Shown here in pieces: positions 36,141 through 48,385 of a stretch of DNA of 64,000 nt. The stretch is taken from NCBI GenBank assembly GCA_019843655.1, contig JACDQD010000002.1, positions 12,051,154-12,115,153 on the forward strand. The letters run 5' to 3'. A program made the translations under genes and the position numbers. Source of the stretch: Lethocerus indicus (Eukaryota; Arthropoda; Insecta; Hemiptera; Belostomatidae). The notes beneath the pieces are model-generated. The model saw only the letters and a program-made list of their open reading frames with translations, searched no databases and was not told the origin of the DNA. Numbering within the stretch: position 1 is the stretch's first letter; each line of letters starts with the position of its first letter.

Positions 36141-37720
36141 CGGCTCCGATGCGTAGCAAATCGGCTGTAATTATTGTCGGGTGTGAATATCCATCGATAT
36201 ATTTGGTGTCCATTGTACCGTCAAATGACCGAATCACGGTAGAGTTTCAATTAGCGGTGCGGTTGAGCGGGAGTGTGCGCATAACGCAATGACAATAAGC
36301 TTATTATGGATGGTCAAGAGAGTAAATAAAATGATTGCTTCTGATTCCAATGTTCAGTTGAGGCCATTAAATGCGGACTGTGGAGGCTACGAGAGCTTTC
36401 CCGACTCTAACCCGGTTCCTCCTCCTCCTTGACCAGCCCTTCCTACGTCTTCACCTGTCCGTCCGCTTATTTATTCTAAAGTCTCCTGTAATTAGTTTAA
36501 CCCCCGGCTCTTAGGAGTACAGCGGGAGAGAGGACTCATTAAAACGGGTTCCCATTTCATATTTAGTGCGCTCAGCTGATTTCGTGTTCCTTTTTTTGTG
36601 GTCTTCTCTTTCTTTTTCTGTTTGGCCGAGGAGTCCAGTTTTTTGTGAGTGTGGGAGGTGGCGTTAATCGGCCTACCAGTTAGCGTCACGAGCACTTACA
36701 TGTGCTAGCCTGATTCCTACTCTTTTTCTGCCTTCCAAGGGACCCTTCTTATGACCTGAATTCAGAAAGGCATAAGACTATTTTCTTTTTTCGTTAGGGG
36801 TAGCCCCGATTACACAGGGATACGGCACGTGTCAAACTTTTCTTTTGGATCCTACATCAAATTACGCATTCCTTTCATAGCAGTGTAATTATATCGGAGC
36901 GATACATGAAAGCTTCTGTGCAGGTGATACGATTTTCCGTTTTCTTATATAAAAAATATGCTTCCAATAAAATGCGTTCTAAAGTGTTTGCAGTGCTCTA
37001 ATACTGTTAAAAAAAGGTTTACTGCATTGTATTCGGGGATTTAATTGTTTATTATCGGTTGTACTGCCTATTAAATGCACTATTGTCATTATTTTGTCGC
37101 TGTAACAGCATGGTTTTGAGTTTCTTATATTGAATTCGTAACACGCTACCAAATAATAATTATACTCGAACATTTACCTACACACATTTTTGAACGGAAC
37201 ATAAAAACCTCCTTTCACAGAAATAATACTACGTGATCCTAGCTCAAAGTTGTAATTATTGGCAATACTGTCCGTAGCATCTGCTACTATTTATGTAATA
37301 GTGCGTAGGGCGAACTTGCCAAGTCATTATTTTGGGATAGATTGTTTTATTGAACTAAAACGCTGTAGAGCTGTTAACATTTCCCAGTAGTATACTATAA
37401 GATCCTACAATCGAGGTATGCGACTGTAGAAAGCCTGTGGAGCCGACCTCCGGTCTATATGATTACTATCTATAAGATACTAAATTGCCTGTATAAAGTA
37501 TACCAGTAGCATTCCTTCAGTAAGTTAGTTCTCAACTGCATATCGATGAAGCGACATAGGCTGCACCGTTAATTATTCTTAAATCCTCAAAGATTTACGT
37601 TTTGTTGACTCCGAAATCCGAAGGAGGCCCTGAGGTATTAGGTTTGTTAGAAACGACAGGATTTCGGCCGATACTTTTTGAGTAATTTTCGCTGAATAAG
37701 ATCAGCCAAGTCCGGTTGTC
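36141..37720. other. AT-rich to mixed non-coding DNA
   Basis: No repeats or coding signal recognised. A 12-base match to the microRNA miR-277 at 37072-37083 lacks a hairpin and is rejected. Confidence 0.5.
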
Positions 37721-38230
37721 TATCAGTTGTCTACGAGCGGAACGAGTTCTAGGAAAATAGTAATGGGCCGTCCAGAAGGACGCGGCGACCGACTAAAGAC
37801 ATCGGAGGCGGCCCAATCTGCCATGGCCATCGACAGTGGAATTAAACAGTCTGCGGGTTACCTCGTCGACTCGAACTCTTATTTATGGTGTCCATTGTTC
37901 GCCGCGAAATTGCGCAATTCCTCTCTTCCTCCTCCTCGCAGTCTTCTTAATATGAGAAAAAGATTTTTCACAACAATGCGTGAGCGATAAAAGCGCGTGT
38001 ACGGGACGCGCCGAATCGAGATTTATCGGGCGATTTGAATAAAGGCTCCATTGTGGAACTGGAGCGCGGTGAAATATAAAGGCGGGCCCCTTGGGCAAGG
38101 GCCGGCGGCCGCGGCCTCTGGGCCGGCACAGCCGAATTTGCCTAATTGAGGACCGGCCGGTGGATTGGGGGCCAGTAATAATCCAGTCCCACGTAGCCAT
38201 TAAAATATCGTAAATCAAACCCAAAGCCCA
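37721..38230. other. CpG-rich block with NotI site
   Basis: Very CG-rich, including GGCCGGCGGCCGCGGCC-type words and a GCGGCCGC near 38106. Frames on both strands are compositional. Confidence 0.4.
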
Positions 38231-38640
38231 GCTCGCCTCTAATATTATTTGGGCTCCTGTATTTTTCGACGAGCGGAAATGATGGACTGTCCATCTGCCC
38301 GAGTATACGACGAAAATTTACGATACTATCTTAAAATACTTAATATTGTAAAACTTTTAGTATGACAACGGAATACACTTAATTATGAAATGCGTACTTT
38401 ACTAATTCATTCTGTTGGAACTAATCGATCTCCTACCGCCCGCGGTGTCAACTCATCGAAAACTACGCCACTAATAAATTAAATGTTGGACAATTAAAAC
38501 AAGGACAAAAAGTGGGGAGTTCAGAAAATTCTAGACCATAATTTTTTGATTGCCCTCCTAATACGATGCTTTCCATTGTATTTATTGTGCTTTAGTACTA
38601 GAGCATTTCTCGATTGTCGAGAGTTCTTTTCGTTATGATC
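38231..38640. other. AT-rich non-coding DNA
   Basis: AT-rich; TCTCGA/TCGAGA inverted repeat with a TTG centre at 38608-38622, just upstream of a TATA-like word. Confidence 0.5.
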
Positions 38641-38653
38641 CTCATACATTGTG

Positions 38654-38830
38654 TATATAAAACCGTACCACCATTGTTCGACGTTTTTGCCGCGAGATAG
38701 AATTCAGCCAGAAACCACTAGAAACGAAACAACTAGCGAAACTCTGCTGTTACAACGCAAACAGAGCTAAGTGGGCTGTAGACAACACGTGTATGCAAGA
38801 TGGAAGTTCGTAATTGAAGGAATGCACGTG
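38654..38830 (+). promoter_or_regulatory. Candidate TATA promoter with A-rich leader
   Basis: TATATAAAA (38654-38662) is followed by an A-rich, ATG-free stretch (38695-38770) that resembles an insect 5' leader. The first ATG lies just before paired CACGTG E-boxes (38787-38792 and 38825-38830), with AAGATGG, a YY1-like start-site word, near 38799. No initiator match, splice donor or coding frame follows. Weak candidate. Confidence 0.2.
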
Positions 38831-39860
38831 TTCAACTATTAGCCTAAGTGTTTAATTGTAATGTAATGTCAGTATAGTGATCGCTCAATGAAATATTATA
38901 GGCTGCCTGCCGTAGAAACTACGCTCAGTCAGCCGCGTGTGCAACCGAATTTTTAATAGCCGCTATCATAGATAAATTGCATTTGAAATTCCTATAGCAC
39001 ACTACAACGCTACTGCGTGCTTCAGATAGCAATTATATACACAACAAACAGAAAACAATCCTTAAATAAGAATACGGAAATCTGATGAAAATCAGACTCA
39101 CATACGTTATAATTATAATGTCACTATAAATTTTCCTAGATAATCATCATATCATATGCTTTCTCATCGCTCTGTTTAATTTCATTCACATTTTCCAAGT
39201 ACTTGACAATGAACATGCTAATCTTAATAAATTTATTGATATTTTTCCATCAGTTTATCAATTTTTCATTTGGAATCGTTGTATGGTTATGAAACGAGTA
39301 AATTCCTATGATTTCATAGGCTAAATGAACACAAATTTTATCAATTTCATTATATAATCACACTTGGAAATATAATTTCGAAGCATTGATGCAAGTAGCG
39401 GTTTTTCTTAAGCTAACTTAGTTTAAGAGGCTGATTAATCCCAAGTGTATTTCTACCATAATGCAAGTAGGCAGCTTTAGTTCTTGAAAATATAGCATAA
39501 GAACATACTTCGACTTATTTCTCTAAAATGGTTCTATATTCCTTGAAGATTCAGTATATTCTGAAATATACTGTATACAATACACTGTTATACCTTTCTC
39601 TCTCCTTTCCTTTATTAGATCATAGGCATTAATAAAAGTGAAGTATTACTTTACCTCATGATGTTGCATTATAGTTCTACCTCTAGAATAAGAAAACGTT
39701 TTGTAGAACTTTGTGTTCACAATAATTAATAATACGGAGACTACCAATTACTTAGTTGTAATATGAATATATATGTACTTAGTGTGTAATGGAGTTTGTT
39801 GTATTACCGGGGGCTAATTGTACACAAATGGAAATTTTAAAGGCAGTCCGAGGAAGCCGT
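38831..39860. other. AT-rich stretch with inverted repeats
   Basis: AT-rich with CCTATGA/TCATAGG (39305-39320), the 9-bp-arm repeat at 39552-39573, and TGATTAATCC (39432-39441). No coding signal. Confidence 0.5.
39552..39573. repeat. 9-bp-arm inverted repeat
   Basis: CAGTATATT and AATATACTG are exact reverse complements around CTGA. AT-rich, isolated. Confidence 0.8.
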
Positions 39861-41450
39861 TAAATCAATATACAGTCGGTCGGGGGGAATATATATGGGA
39901 AGAACTCACAAAAGGTTTAACTTTTAAATCGAGTAGGACAATAACACGGCCTTCCTAATGTCCTGATTAGTCCGTTAATTTAGGCTTGTCTTCTCCGCTT
40001 GCCCCCAACAGGCCCGCTCCCTCAATTACAGGCCTAATGAGTTTTAAAAAACCCAATGAGTTACGGCCTATGATTTACACCTTTCATGTCCAATCGGAAC
40101 AATGGTCTTTCGGTTTCACCTGTGACAGTCGGTGAAAGGCCTAATCAAAATAAATTCGTGATTAAACGGAACTATAAATTAATACTGCGGACGACCCGTT
40201 TGGAAGGTAGGCCAGAAATTTCATCTCTGAGCTCGAGGGCGCAGAAATCGTGTACAGAAATTAGCGTCAAAAAATGTATCTCTTAGTTTAAGTACGCGTT
40301 TCGTCAATTTGTCCGTATTAACGACATAACAAACCGATATCCATTAGATAGTTACACTGATCATTTTTATAGCTCTTATAAGGACGGTTGGATTCTAGGA
40401 CAAGTGAAAAGGAATTTTTTTTTCTACTTGTGGCGTTGGGGCGTTTTGATTCTGAGAGCTAACGGTATCCCGCGTACACGCCTACATCCCCAGACCCCAG
40501 TTACCGTGGGATAGCCGAGCTCCCAGAGACCGACTGACAGTTTTTTTTTACATCGACGCATTTATTTCCTACAAAATCAGGCGAATGACTCTCCGGATAT
40601 CTCTTAGGGCCAATTTGCTTGGTACCTTTGTTACTGAACACTATCGTCATTGGTACTTCCAGAGTACATTCGGAAAGTTGACCATCAGGAATAAGTGCTG
40701 AATTAACTAATCTGCGCCTATGCTCCCTGTAGCAGGTTTTACTCATCTAGCGGAGCAATTAATATGGATTTATACCCGTTTTACCTAGTTCGTACGGCCT
40801 TTGACCCTGGCCTCGGCGTTCGTTTAGGAAAGGTTTCCTATTCGAGTTATCGCTCCAAAATATCTGGGCCAAGGATGCGATTACTCACTGTCGAACATTA
40901 GGCACAAGAATTACAAAAAATGATCATTTTGTTTTGTCGAGCATGCGTATTGCAGACGGTAAACTCTATTACAGTTTTAATGGGAACAGTTTCGCCCAAT
41001 TATGTGAAATAGATAAACAACCGTAAGGAAGATAGTGGAGTTTTTCTTTTATGGGGGAATGGAACGTACTAAATATATTCGACCTGTTTGTGACAAGAAC
41101 TGTTTTGACACGAGTACAATCAGGTCCTAAATTATAACCTACTAACTTATGACGCACGTGTTCATCTCTAGGACAAGAAATTGAATCAAATTATAATTGA
41201 TATTAAAAATTGTTAAACGGGATCAGATTCTTTCCAGATATCTGTGTTATACTAGGGCCAGGATTATTATATACTGTAAAGTAAAATAACCCAAAGGGGA
41301 TAGTTAATGGGAAATGACCACGCCGGGGAAGAATGCTGTAAGCGAAGAATTTTGGTGAATTCAAAATTAGAGAACAAATGGGTTGCGGCTGCATTGAAGA
41401 AGAACGAATCGTGCACACACACATTCGGATAGTGAAATTACAGGTTTTCC
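39861..41450. other. Mixed non-coding DNA
   Basis: Mixed composition. Frames of 62 to 81 codons on either strand (40086-40286, 40501-40746, 41203-41424) show no recognised domain. Confidence 0.45.
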
Positions 41451-42560
41451 ATTGAAATAAAGGCGCTTCCCGAGCCCCGTCCGGAGTGGATTCCGGTCGG
41501 TGTAAGGACGGAAAGTGGTTGAAATTCTGGTGTGCCGTCGAGGTGTGCGACGAGAGAGGTATCGGGCTGAGTATTGGAGGATTGGAGCGAGGCTATCGGC
41601 CCCATCTTAGCCGGGCTAATTTATCGGGCGGTGGACACCCTTCAATCGGCCTTCCGCTCGAACTGCCTCGTCGCCTCTGATACTGCTCACGCCGGGACGG
41701 GATAACGGTGTTTTGGCAGCCGGGCGCGTCCACCTCTAAACAAGGCAAGACCAAATATGCGGCCCTCTCCGGGCCCACCTTCCACACCGGGGGCCCTCGG
41801 TCGTTACCGATAATTTATTGGGCCCCCCCCTCCCGCTAATTGAAACTATTAAGGGCATAATCGATCCCCGCGGATTCCCGACAGACTCCTATCTCCCGCA
41901 CTTTCGCCCCAAATATATCCCGGGCATTTTTTCCCATTATCCGGCCTCTGATATAATAAGGCCGCCGTCTGAATTACGACCGCCGATTCCTTTAAGCTCT
42001 TGTATTCGGCTACTCGGTGTTTCCACAGATCGCTATCGGACCGTTGTAAAGTATTCGGTTTATTGCCTCTTCGGCTTTCTGTAGATGGAAGATTCTTGTT
42101 TTTAATATTAATATAATATAAACCTTCGGCAATTACGAGTTCGAAGATACGGCCGTAACGGGAGCGATATTGGGACGGAAAGTTGGACTGTAGAATTTCC
42201 CCGGCGGGACCTCGAAAAATGTCGTGACTCGAATAAATAAATGGAGTGTCGAATCGATGTCGCGACTGGAACTGTTCGAATGAAAGAATTCATTTGTTAA
42301 AATGAATCGACTAAGAATGTATTTTACCCCGCGGGGGGGCCGACGAAACGGCCGACTTCTAAAGGCTCCTTTTTGCCCGCCGATAAACACAGCATTCTTT
42401 CGGAGGCGAATATTTGCTCACTTTATTTGAATAGTATTGTATTTATTATGACTGGGGGGTCGAATAAGCGGCTGGGGTCGACACGAGCCGCTTATCGAAG
42501 CGAGCATTCGTCTGGAACTTTTAGACGCTATCGGCCTTTAAAAACACCGAATGTTCGGCT
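41451..42560. other. CpG-rich block
   Basis: A long CG-rich block (41460-42560) with AT-richer middle (42090-42120). Overlapping frames on both strands are compositional. Among the better candidates for a conserved regulatory region by texture. Confidence 0.4.
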
Positions 42561-44060
42561 CAGACGTATAGCCTGTTTAACCTTACCCATTACAAGGCCT
42601 AGTTGAATAAAAATTATAGCCTTCTCCTTAACTTGAAAAGCTTTTAATGTGTTTTTCTTCGGGTTTAACAAATTTATAAATTTTGTAAGAACGATTTCTT
42701 CTGATTCCTGTATTAGTGACATTTATAACTCATGAAAAGGGAGTTTTCTTTTCATTGAAGGTATTAAATGAGTTGGGGGAATAATGGATTTTTGTTCACC
42801 CACGCATGTTTATCTTATATATTACAGCTGAGCATGAATTGTTGTTAAAAATATAAATAGTTTTCGCAAAAAAGGACATAATGAAAAGAAAAGACGGGGG
42901 CGCGCTTTTAATACCGCGCAATAAAAGTATGATTGACGTAGACATTCCTTGCTTGAGTGGGGCCCAATGAAGGGGCTTTGCCTCTTATTTCCTCCTTTCG
43001 TCCCTCTTATTTCCTTCCTCGCATTTTAACCTGTTTATTGAAAGTCAACAACCCGTTTTATATTTTCAATTTTCCAGTACATGAATACAACAAGGATTTG
43101 AGACGAAATCGGCGAGTGGAGAAAGAAGATCGCAAGAAATCGTAGGTAACTTTAGTTTTGGTCCTGTGTTGAAACAGTTAATGCGGAACGTAATAATTTA
43201 TAAAGGAATTCACTTCACGATATTGCCACCTGGATTACTGTATCAAGAAAACCGATCATTTATGCGGCAGACGTACAGCAAATAACTCAGAGATAAGTGC
43301 CTATTAAGAATAAAGGAAAAAATATTCGAACATTATATAATACTCCGGAGTAGAGCAGAACCGGTGGAAGGAATTTTAGAAAACGGACGTTGGATTTTGA
43401 ACAAATTAAGCTATAAATATTCCCTAATTGTGTTAGGCCCCAAAGAGTTGTGGCGCTAATAAAAAAATTGGAACTTTCACTTTGTTTATTGCCAAGTGAG
43501 GTCAACCAACTGAGAAATTGAACTGCCAACATTCGTATTGTTTACGAAAAAATCTCTATTGCTAATTAAATGGAACGGCGATTGTAATTAATTTTACTTT
43601 TTACATTTTAACTAGACTCGTGTTAATTATACGAGCTGGACCCGATTACGTTTATCTGCCTAATGTAATTTAATTACACGGTCAGATAGTTTTGTAGAAT
43701 TGCAGTTAGTGGTCTGAAAACGTCAGAGAAGTTGTGTTATGTATCGAATTATTTGAACATCTTTTCATCAGAACGAGTGTTCAAACTAAATATGTATTTT
43801 ATTAAGTTGAAAAGTTTTATTAAGTCTTCTCGTCAGTATCGACTGAATAGGCGGCCAGTTCTGGAATATCGAGAACATTAAGTTCCCGGCCTTCATTCTT
43901 GACATACGTCCCACTTCTTCTCCTGGCCGAGGAATGCCCGCAGTCTTTAATATCATAACTAGGCATAGATAGACTTGTAAATCCCGGCAGGATAAAAGAA
44001 ACGGAGGGATGCCTCTCCGGAACTATTTTCAAACGAAAAACGTTTAAATATTTTCCTAGG
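42561..44060. other. AT-rich non-coding DNA
   Basis: AT-rich with short frames only; no repeat or RNA gene recognised. Confidence 0.5.
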
Positions 44061-44121
44061 CCGGGTAGGGGAAGAGCCGGCCGCTCGGGCCTATCTTCTT
44101 CCGCCCGGCATTTTTTTACAC

Positions 44122-44135
44122 CGTGGGAAAACCCC
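44122..44135. promoter_or_regulatory. Overlapping Su(H)-like and kappaB/Dorsal-like site
   Basis: CGTGGGAA (44122-44129) matches the Su(H) consensus and GGGAAAACCCC (44125-44135) matches the Dorsal/kappaB consensus, overlapping by five bases. Match to known consensus only. Confidence 0.3.
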
Positions 44136-44187
44136 CCGTCCGCCTCTCATAAAACAACAATGCCCACCTCGGTCCGACCAGCCACCA

Positions 44188-44197
44188 GGGGGGGGGG
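44188..44197. repeat. Poly-G run
   Basis: Ten G in a row, about 95 bp before the GA-rich domain. Confidence 0.95.
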
Positions 44198-44292
44198 ACA
44201 TTCGCTCATTTCCAGCCCCGACAGACAGACATATGTGGGCGAAAATCAATTTATGAATGAGATTGTGCCCGAGTGGATCGAGAAAGCCCTAT

Positions 44293-44605
<313 letters not shown>

Positions 44606-44700
44606 GGAATATGTAAATGAAATATACAGGCAGAAAACAGGGTTGACTCGAGCTGTTGTCTGCCTCACCGCCGGGTATAGGTACCGACCATTTACCTTCG

Positions 44701-46370
44701 CCTAACCGTACCCTTATTACATTACTAGTTAGTTAATATTATTTTATACTATTGCAATAAACAATGTCACATTCAATCAAATTCAGTTCATTAAGAAACT
44801 ACCAACACACACTATTATTAAAGTCAATAATTTTAACATTTATAGTGTATAGTAAATAGTATTTAAAATGTTCGATATAAATATAGTAATAAATCCGAAA
44901 ATAATGCTATAAATAAGCATGTTCAAGATATAAGGGTACTTGGTGCGGTATATAATAGTTTGCAACAAAAGGTTGCGTTATTTGAATAAATAAATTTGAC
45001 GAAGACAATTATTGTGGTAATTAATTAAAAAGCCAAGGAACCAAATACACAGTTATTGAAGGAGATAGGCAATTGACAGTATTTTCAATGCAGCATTAAA
45101 ATATTGATCAAATCAAATGATTACACGAAACACGCAGAAGTGTTAATTTCGAATGACCAAGACGCAGCATGCTAATCCACAGTTTAATTACGCTTCTTTT
45201 AATGATATAGTACGGGCTGAAAATATTACACTTCCAAGGAAATAAGCGATTTAATCAACTTAGCGCCGCGTTACTTAGTTTGCAACCGGAAATAGGCAGT
45301 GCGAAGAAAATAAATGGATATCGGATTCAGTTTCTTTAAATTTCGCAATAATGACTATAGTTCAGATACGGGGGCCGTTTCTAATACATACTTCGATCAT
45401 TTATCAACGTTGGGCCGGACCATAATTTTCGGTTTCCTGTTTTACGACCAAAATAATAATACAACTAGATTTCAGTTGGCGAGATATGGAAATTCGATAT
45501 GCGAGCCTCTAACCCCCCCCCGCCCAACACTTCGCCGCCCCTACTTCACCCCCAACACACCATTACTGAATTAGAAAACGCCCAATTATTATCCGGAATA
45601 ATTGTATATAACTTATTATTTATTAGCTGCGAATATTCCGAGCGAATTTAAAACACCTTCTGCTCGGTTAATGATCGTGGAATTAAGTCAGTCTGAGTTG
45701 TCATAACTGGGACTTTTGTTTAATTGGAAAAATTAGTTCCTACATACATAATGGAGTTGGGTAAGACTCCGTTGGTAAAACAAATACAATGCACTGTACA
45801 TTGAAAAGCGAAACAAAGAAAAAGTTTATACATTTCAATTTTAGTAGGCTGCTTCCCTACCCAATCTTAATTCAACTGAGGGCGAGGATCATTATTTCTT
45901 CTTTATTCATTTTTGGTGATTTTTTGCAGAAATAAAATGATTATATACAATTTTATGAGGTATGGTTAAACTAAGATTGGTACACGTGACTATTATATAG
46001 CTTAAATATGTTCTTGTTAGTTTCAAACATTTTTTTCGAATTATTTGAGGCACCCGATTAATGTTTTCAGATAGAGAATTCTGGCATGAATATGGGTCAT
46101 ATTACTGGTGGAATTTAGTTTCTTATTTTAAATAACACGAATTTAATGTTGGCTATTGGGAATGACCAGTAATTTTTATTGTAAATATTCAATCTGAAAC
46201 ACTAAATATATAGTTTCGTCTCGGTTTATGTCGGGAATACGTAATCGAAATGAAAGTTGCGGCCGGTAGGAAACTACACAGCGTATTGATTCGTGGTATT
46301 CACCTGTTCATTTCATATTTATCGTTGTTACAGATCGAATAAACACAACTTTAAACTCAATATAAGCGAG
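44701..46370. other. AT-rich non-coding DNA
   Basis: AT-rich, with a short C-rich insert near 45505-45560. No gene recognised. Confidence 0.55.
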
Positions 46371-46770
46371 ATTCAGAAGGCGCGATTAAAGCCGCCGGTT
46401 CGACTCCAGATAGGGCATTCGGAACGCATTTTAAAGTATTAAAAAGCGATCGTTATTCGAAAGTATAAATAACGTTATCTGGCGTCGGCTCGGCCGGCAG
46501 AGTCCCGCTCGAAAATATCGACGCCGATTTCGAAAGCGGACAGTTCTAGTGAAATATATTTTGTTTGAGGGGTGAGCACCACTTTCACCGGCAGTTCGGA
46601 AAACGCAAACCCGATAGAGTCCGCCCAGATAATGGAGGGCCGATAAGGGGACAGAGCTTTAAAACGAGGCGAAAAAAGCTTCACTTTTTAGTCGATAATA
46701 CGAATTTCGAAAAAGACGATCGGAATCGTGAATTTCAAACGGGTGTTGAAAAGTTACCCACCTGAATTGG
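46371..46770. other. CpG-containing block
   Basis: CG words mixed with AAAGCG and TCGAAA words, stop-poor on both strands. A perfect B-box-like GGTTCGACTCC at 46397-46407 lacks an A box and a cloverleaf, so it is not a tRNA. Confidence 0.35.
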
Positions 46771-47850
46771 ATTAATCGCATGCAGTCTCTTAGCCCGAAT
46801 ATTACAAATACCGAATGCTTTAGTAATTCGATTTGTGATCAGTATTCACTTTGTTATAAATATTTATTGTAGATTATGTACGCTCAATTTATACTGAATA
46901 GAAAATATCGGTCTCAATGAGGTTATCGCCTTCAGTCGTTTATTGAAACAGTTCAGCTGATTGACGAACAATGGGTTAAGCGGTTAATGAGCTCTTTGTT
47001 TTCAATTTCCTAGGTTCGACGTATTTTTAAGGTAGCAAATTAAGTGCGGATAGTCCCTTGAATGTTTCAAGCGCTTGACTAGCTTTCCGCGTTCTGTCAA
47101 AGCCATATCTAATCAAATTGTCACCATATTCGCCCTCAATACTGCGCAGTCATACCGCCAGAATGAATCAAGTTATGTTTATACTGTAGTAAATAAGAAG
47201 GGGCGTTGATGGGGATTGATGAAGAGATCAATTCCGCCGGAGTTATTTGGGCTCGATCTGTTTGCCAATGGAATAAAGGCCAGACTGACGTGTCTAGAAT
47301 GTAGACGTGTCTAGTGTTAATACCGGCGGGGGATAGGGAGGCCGGGTTGGGTGGTAAAAGGCGGCTGATGGAAGGATCTTGGAGCTGTAAAATATAGGTA
47401 GGCGTGTTGTTTAGAAATAATCGGACACGCTCATCCCTCCGGCCCCCGAGGTACACTCCCTTCCACACGGCAAATACTTATTTGATTTTATTCACCCAGA
47501 GGGTTTATCCCCCTGCCCACCTCTCTTAGTTAGCCCTTCCCAATCGTACATTGCGAATCCGAAACAATGTATATGCCCATTAAAACGTTACACATATTTC
47601 TATACAGCGGAATCTCGCGTTTATTCTAGGAACTGAACAAGAAGTATAAGCGGCAAATGTGTCAAAATCGTTAGAATTTATTCTGTATATTCCAGATCCA
47701 AAACTTAATGGATTATTAAATATATTTTTAGCGCGTTACCGTACACCCGAATCTGAACAAAACCGAGGTATACCAGCGATTTGTAAACCTCGTAAAACAA
47801 CTTAAGGTCTAGAAACGAATTATTAATGGAAGTTTAAAATGTCAAGGATG
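46771..47850. other. AT-rich to mixed non-coding DNA
   Basis: AT-rich to about 47130; positions 47140-47470 are stop-poor on the minus strand and contain the direct repeat GACGTGTCTAG. No recognised protein. Confidence 0.45.
47287..47314. repeat. Direct repeat GACGTGTCTAG x2
   Basis: An 11-bp word repeated at 47287-47297 and 47304-47314 (17-bp period). Each copy carries ACGTG, and the second sits in TAGAC-GT-GTCTA, a short inverted repeat. Confidence 0.85.
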
Positions 47851-47872
47851 TGTGTGTCCGTTACGAACCCTC

Positions 47873-48385
47873 ATGAATAATACTCAATTTTCAATTGGGC
47901 CGACAGTGTTAGTACCTTGGCGTTTTAAAATCCTCCAGCGACCGGTTCAGTATCCGACTGAACACATATTCGTAACAAAAAGGACGGATATCTGGCAACG
48001 GAGGTATACGGGAGAGTCCCCTTCGAAATATCGTAGTAGGCACGGGTTTGTAGACTGCCACTTTCACTTTCTCCACATTACTCTTTGGAAAGGAGGGGAG
48101 GAGACTACGATGATGATAAACAACGGCCGTAAACATATCGATGATGTCAGCAGAATATCCGCGCCGCTTTTTACTCCGCTTCTGAGTAAAAATCCGAAAG
48201 AACCGAGTAGTAGTAGTTGGTTATATTTCCGCCGGCGAAGACGCCGATCGGTTCCACGGCTAGTTTCAACAGTGGCTACACGAGCTGGGATTAAAGGATT
48301 TACGAGAGATGGATCAATTTTTTTTCTAACTCTGCTGACGGGAGAGAAAAAAACCGTCATTCACAGGCAACCAAGATTTGACTGA
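47873..48385 (+). CDS. Longest open frame (170 codons), doubtful
   Basis: Counted from the first in-frame ATG at 47873; the frame is also open back to a GTG at 47852. The middle has a short run of Ser and a run of Arg (around residues 115-130), and the end is basic. I see no domain, signal peptide or catalytic motif. The opposite strand is also open here for 75 to 98 codons, which points to stop-poor CpG-containing DNA and not to selection for coding. Chance occurrence in 64 kb is roughly one in ten by a simple estimate. Confidence 0.12.
   Translation: MNNTQFSIGPTVLVPWRFKILQRPVQYPTEHIFVTKRTDIWQRRYTGESPSKYRSRHGFVDCHFHFLHITLWKGGEETTMMINNGRKHIDDVSRISAPLFTPLLSKNPKEPSSSSWLYFRRRRRRSVPRLVSTVATRAGIKGFTRDGSIFFLTLLTGEKKTVIHRQPRFD

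Noticed and set aside
37072..37083. 12-base match to the start of microRNA miR-277
   Set aside because: The match stops after base 12 and the flanks do not form a precursor hairpin; chance is sufficient given how many microRNAs one can compare.
38601..38630. Possible heat-shock element upstream of the 38.65-kb TATA word
   Set aside because: Only one of the consecutive nTTCn/nGAAn pentamers fits well.
46397..46407. Perfect tRNA B-box word GGTTCGACTCC
   Set aside because: No A box at the required distance upstream and no cloverleaf pairing around it.
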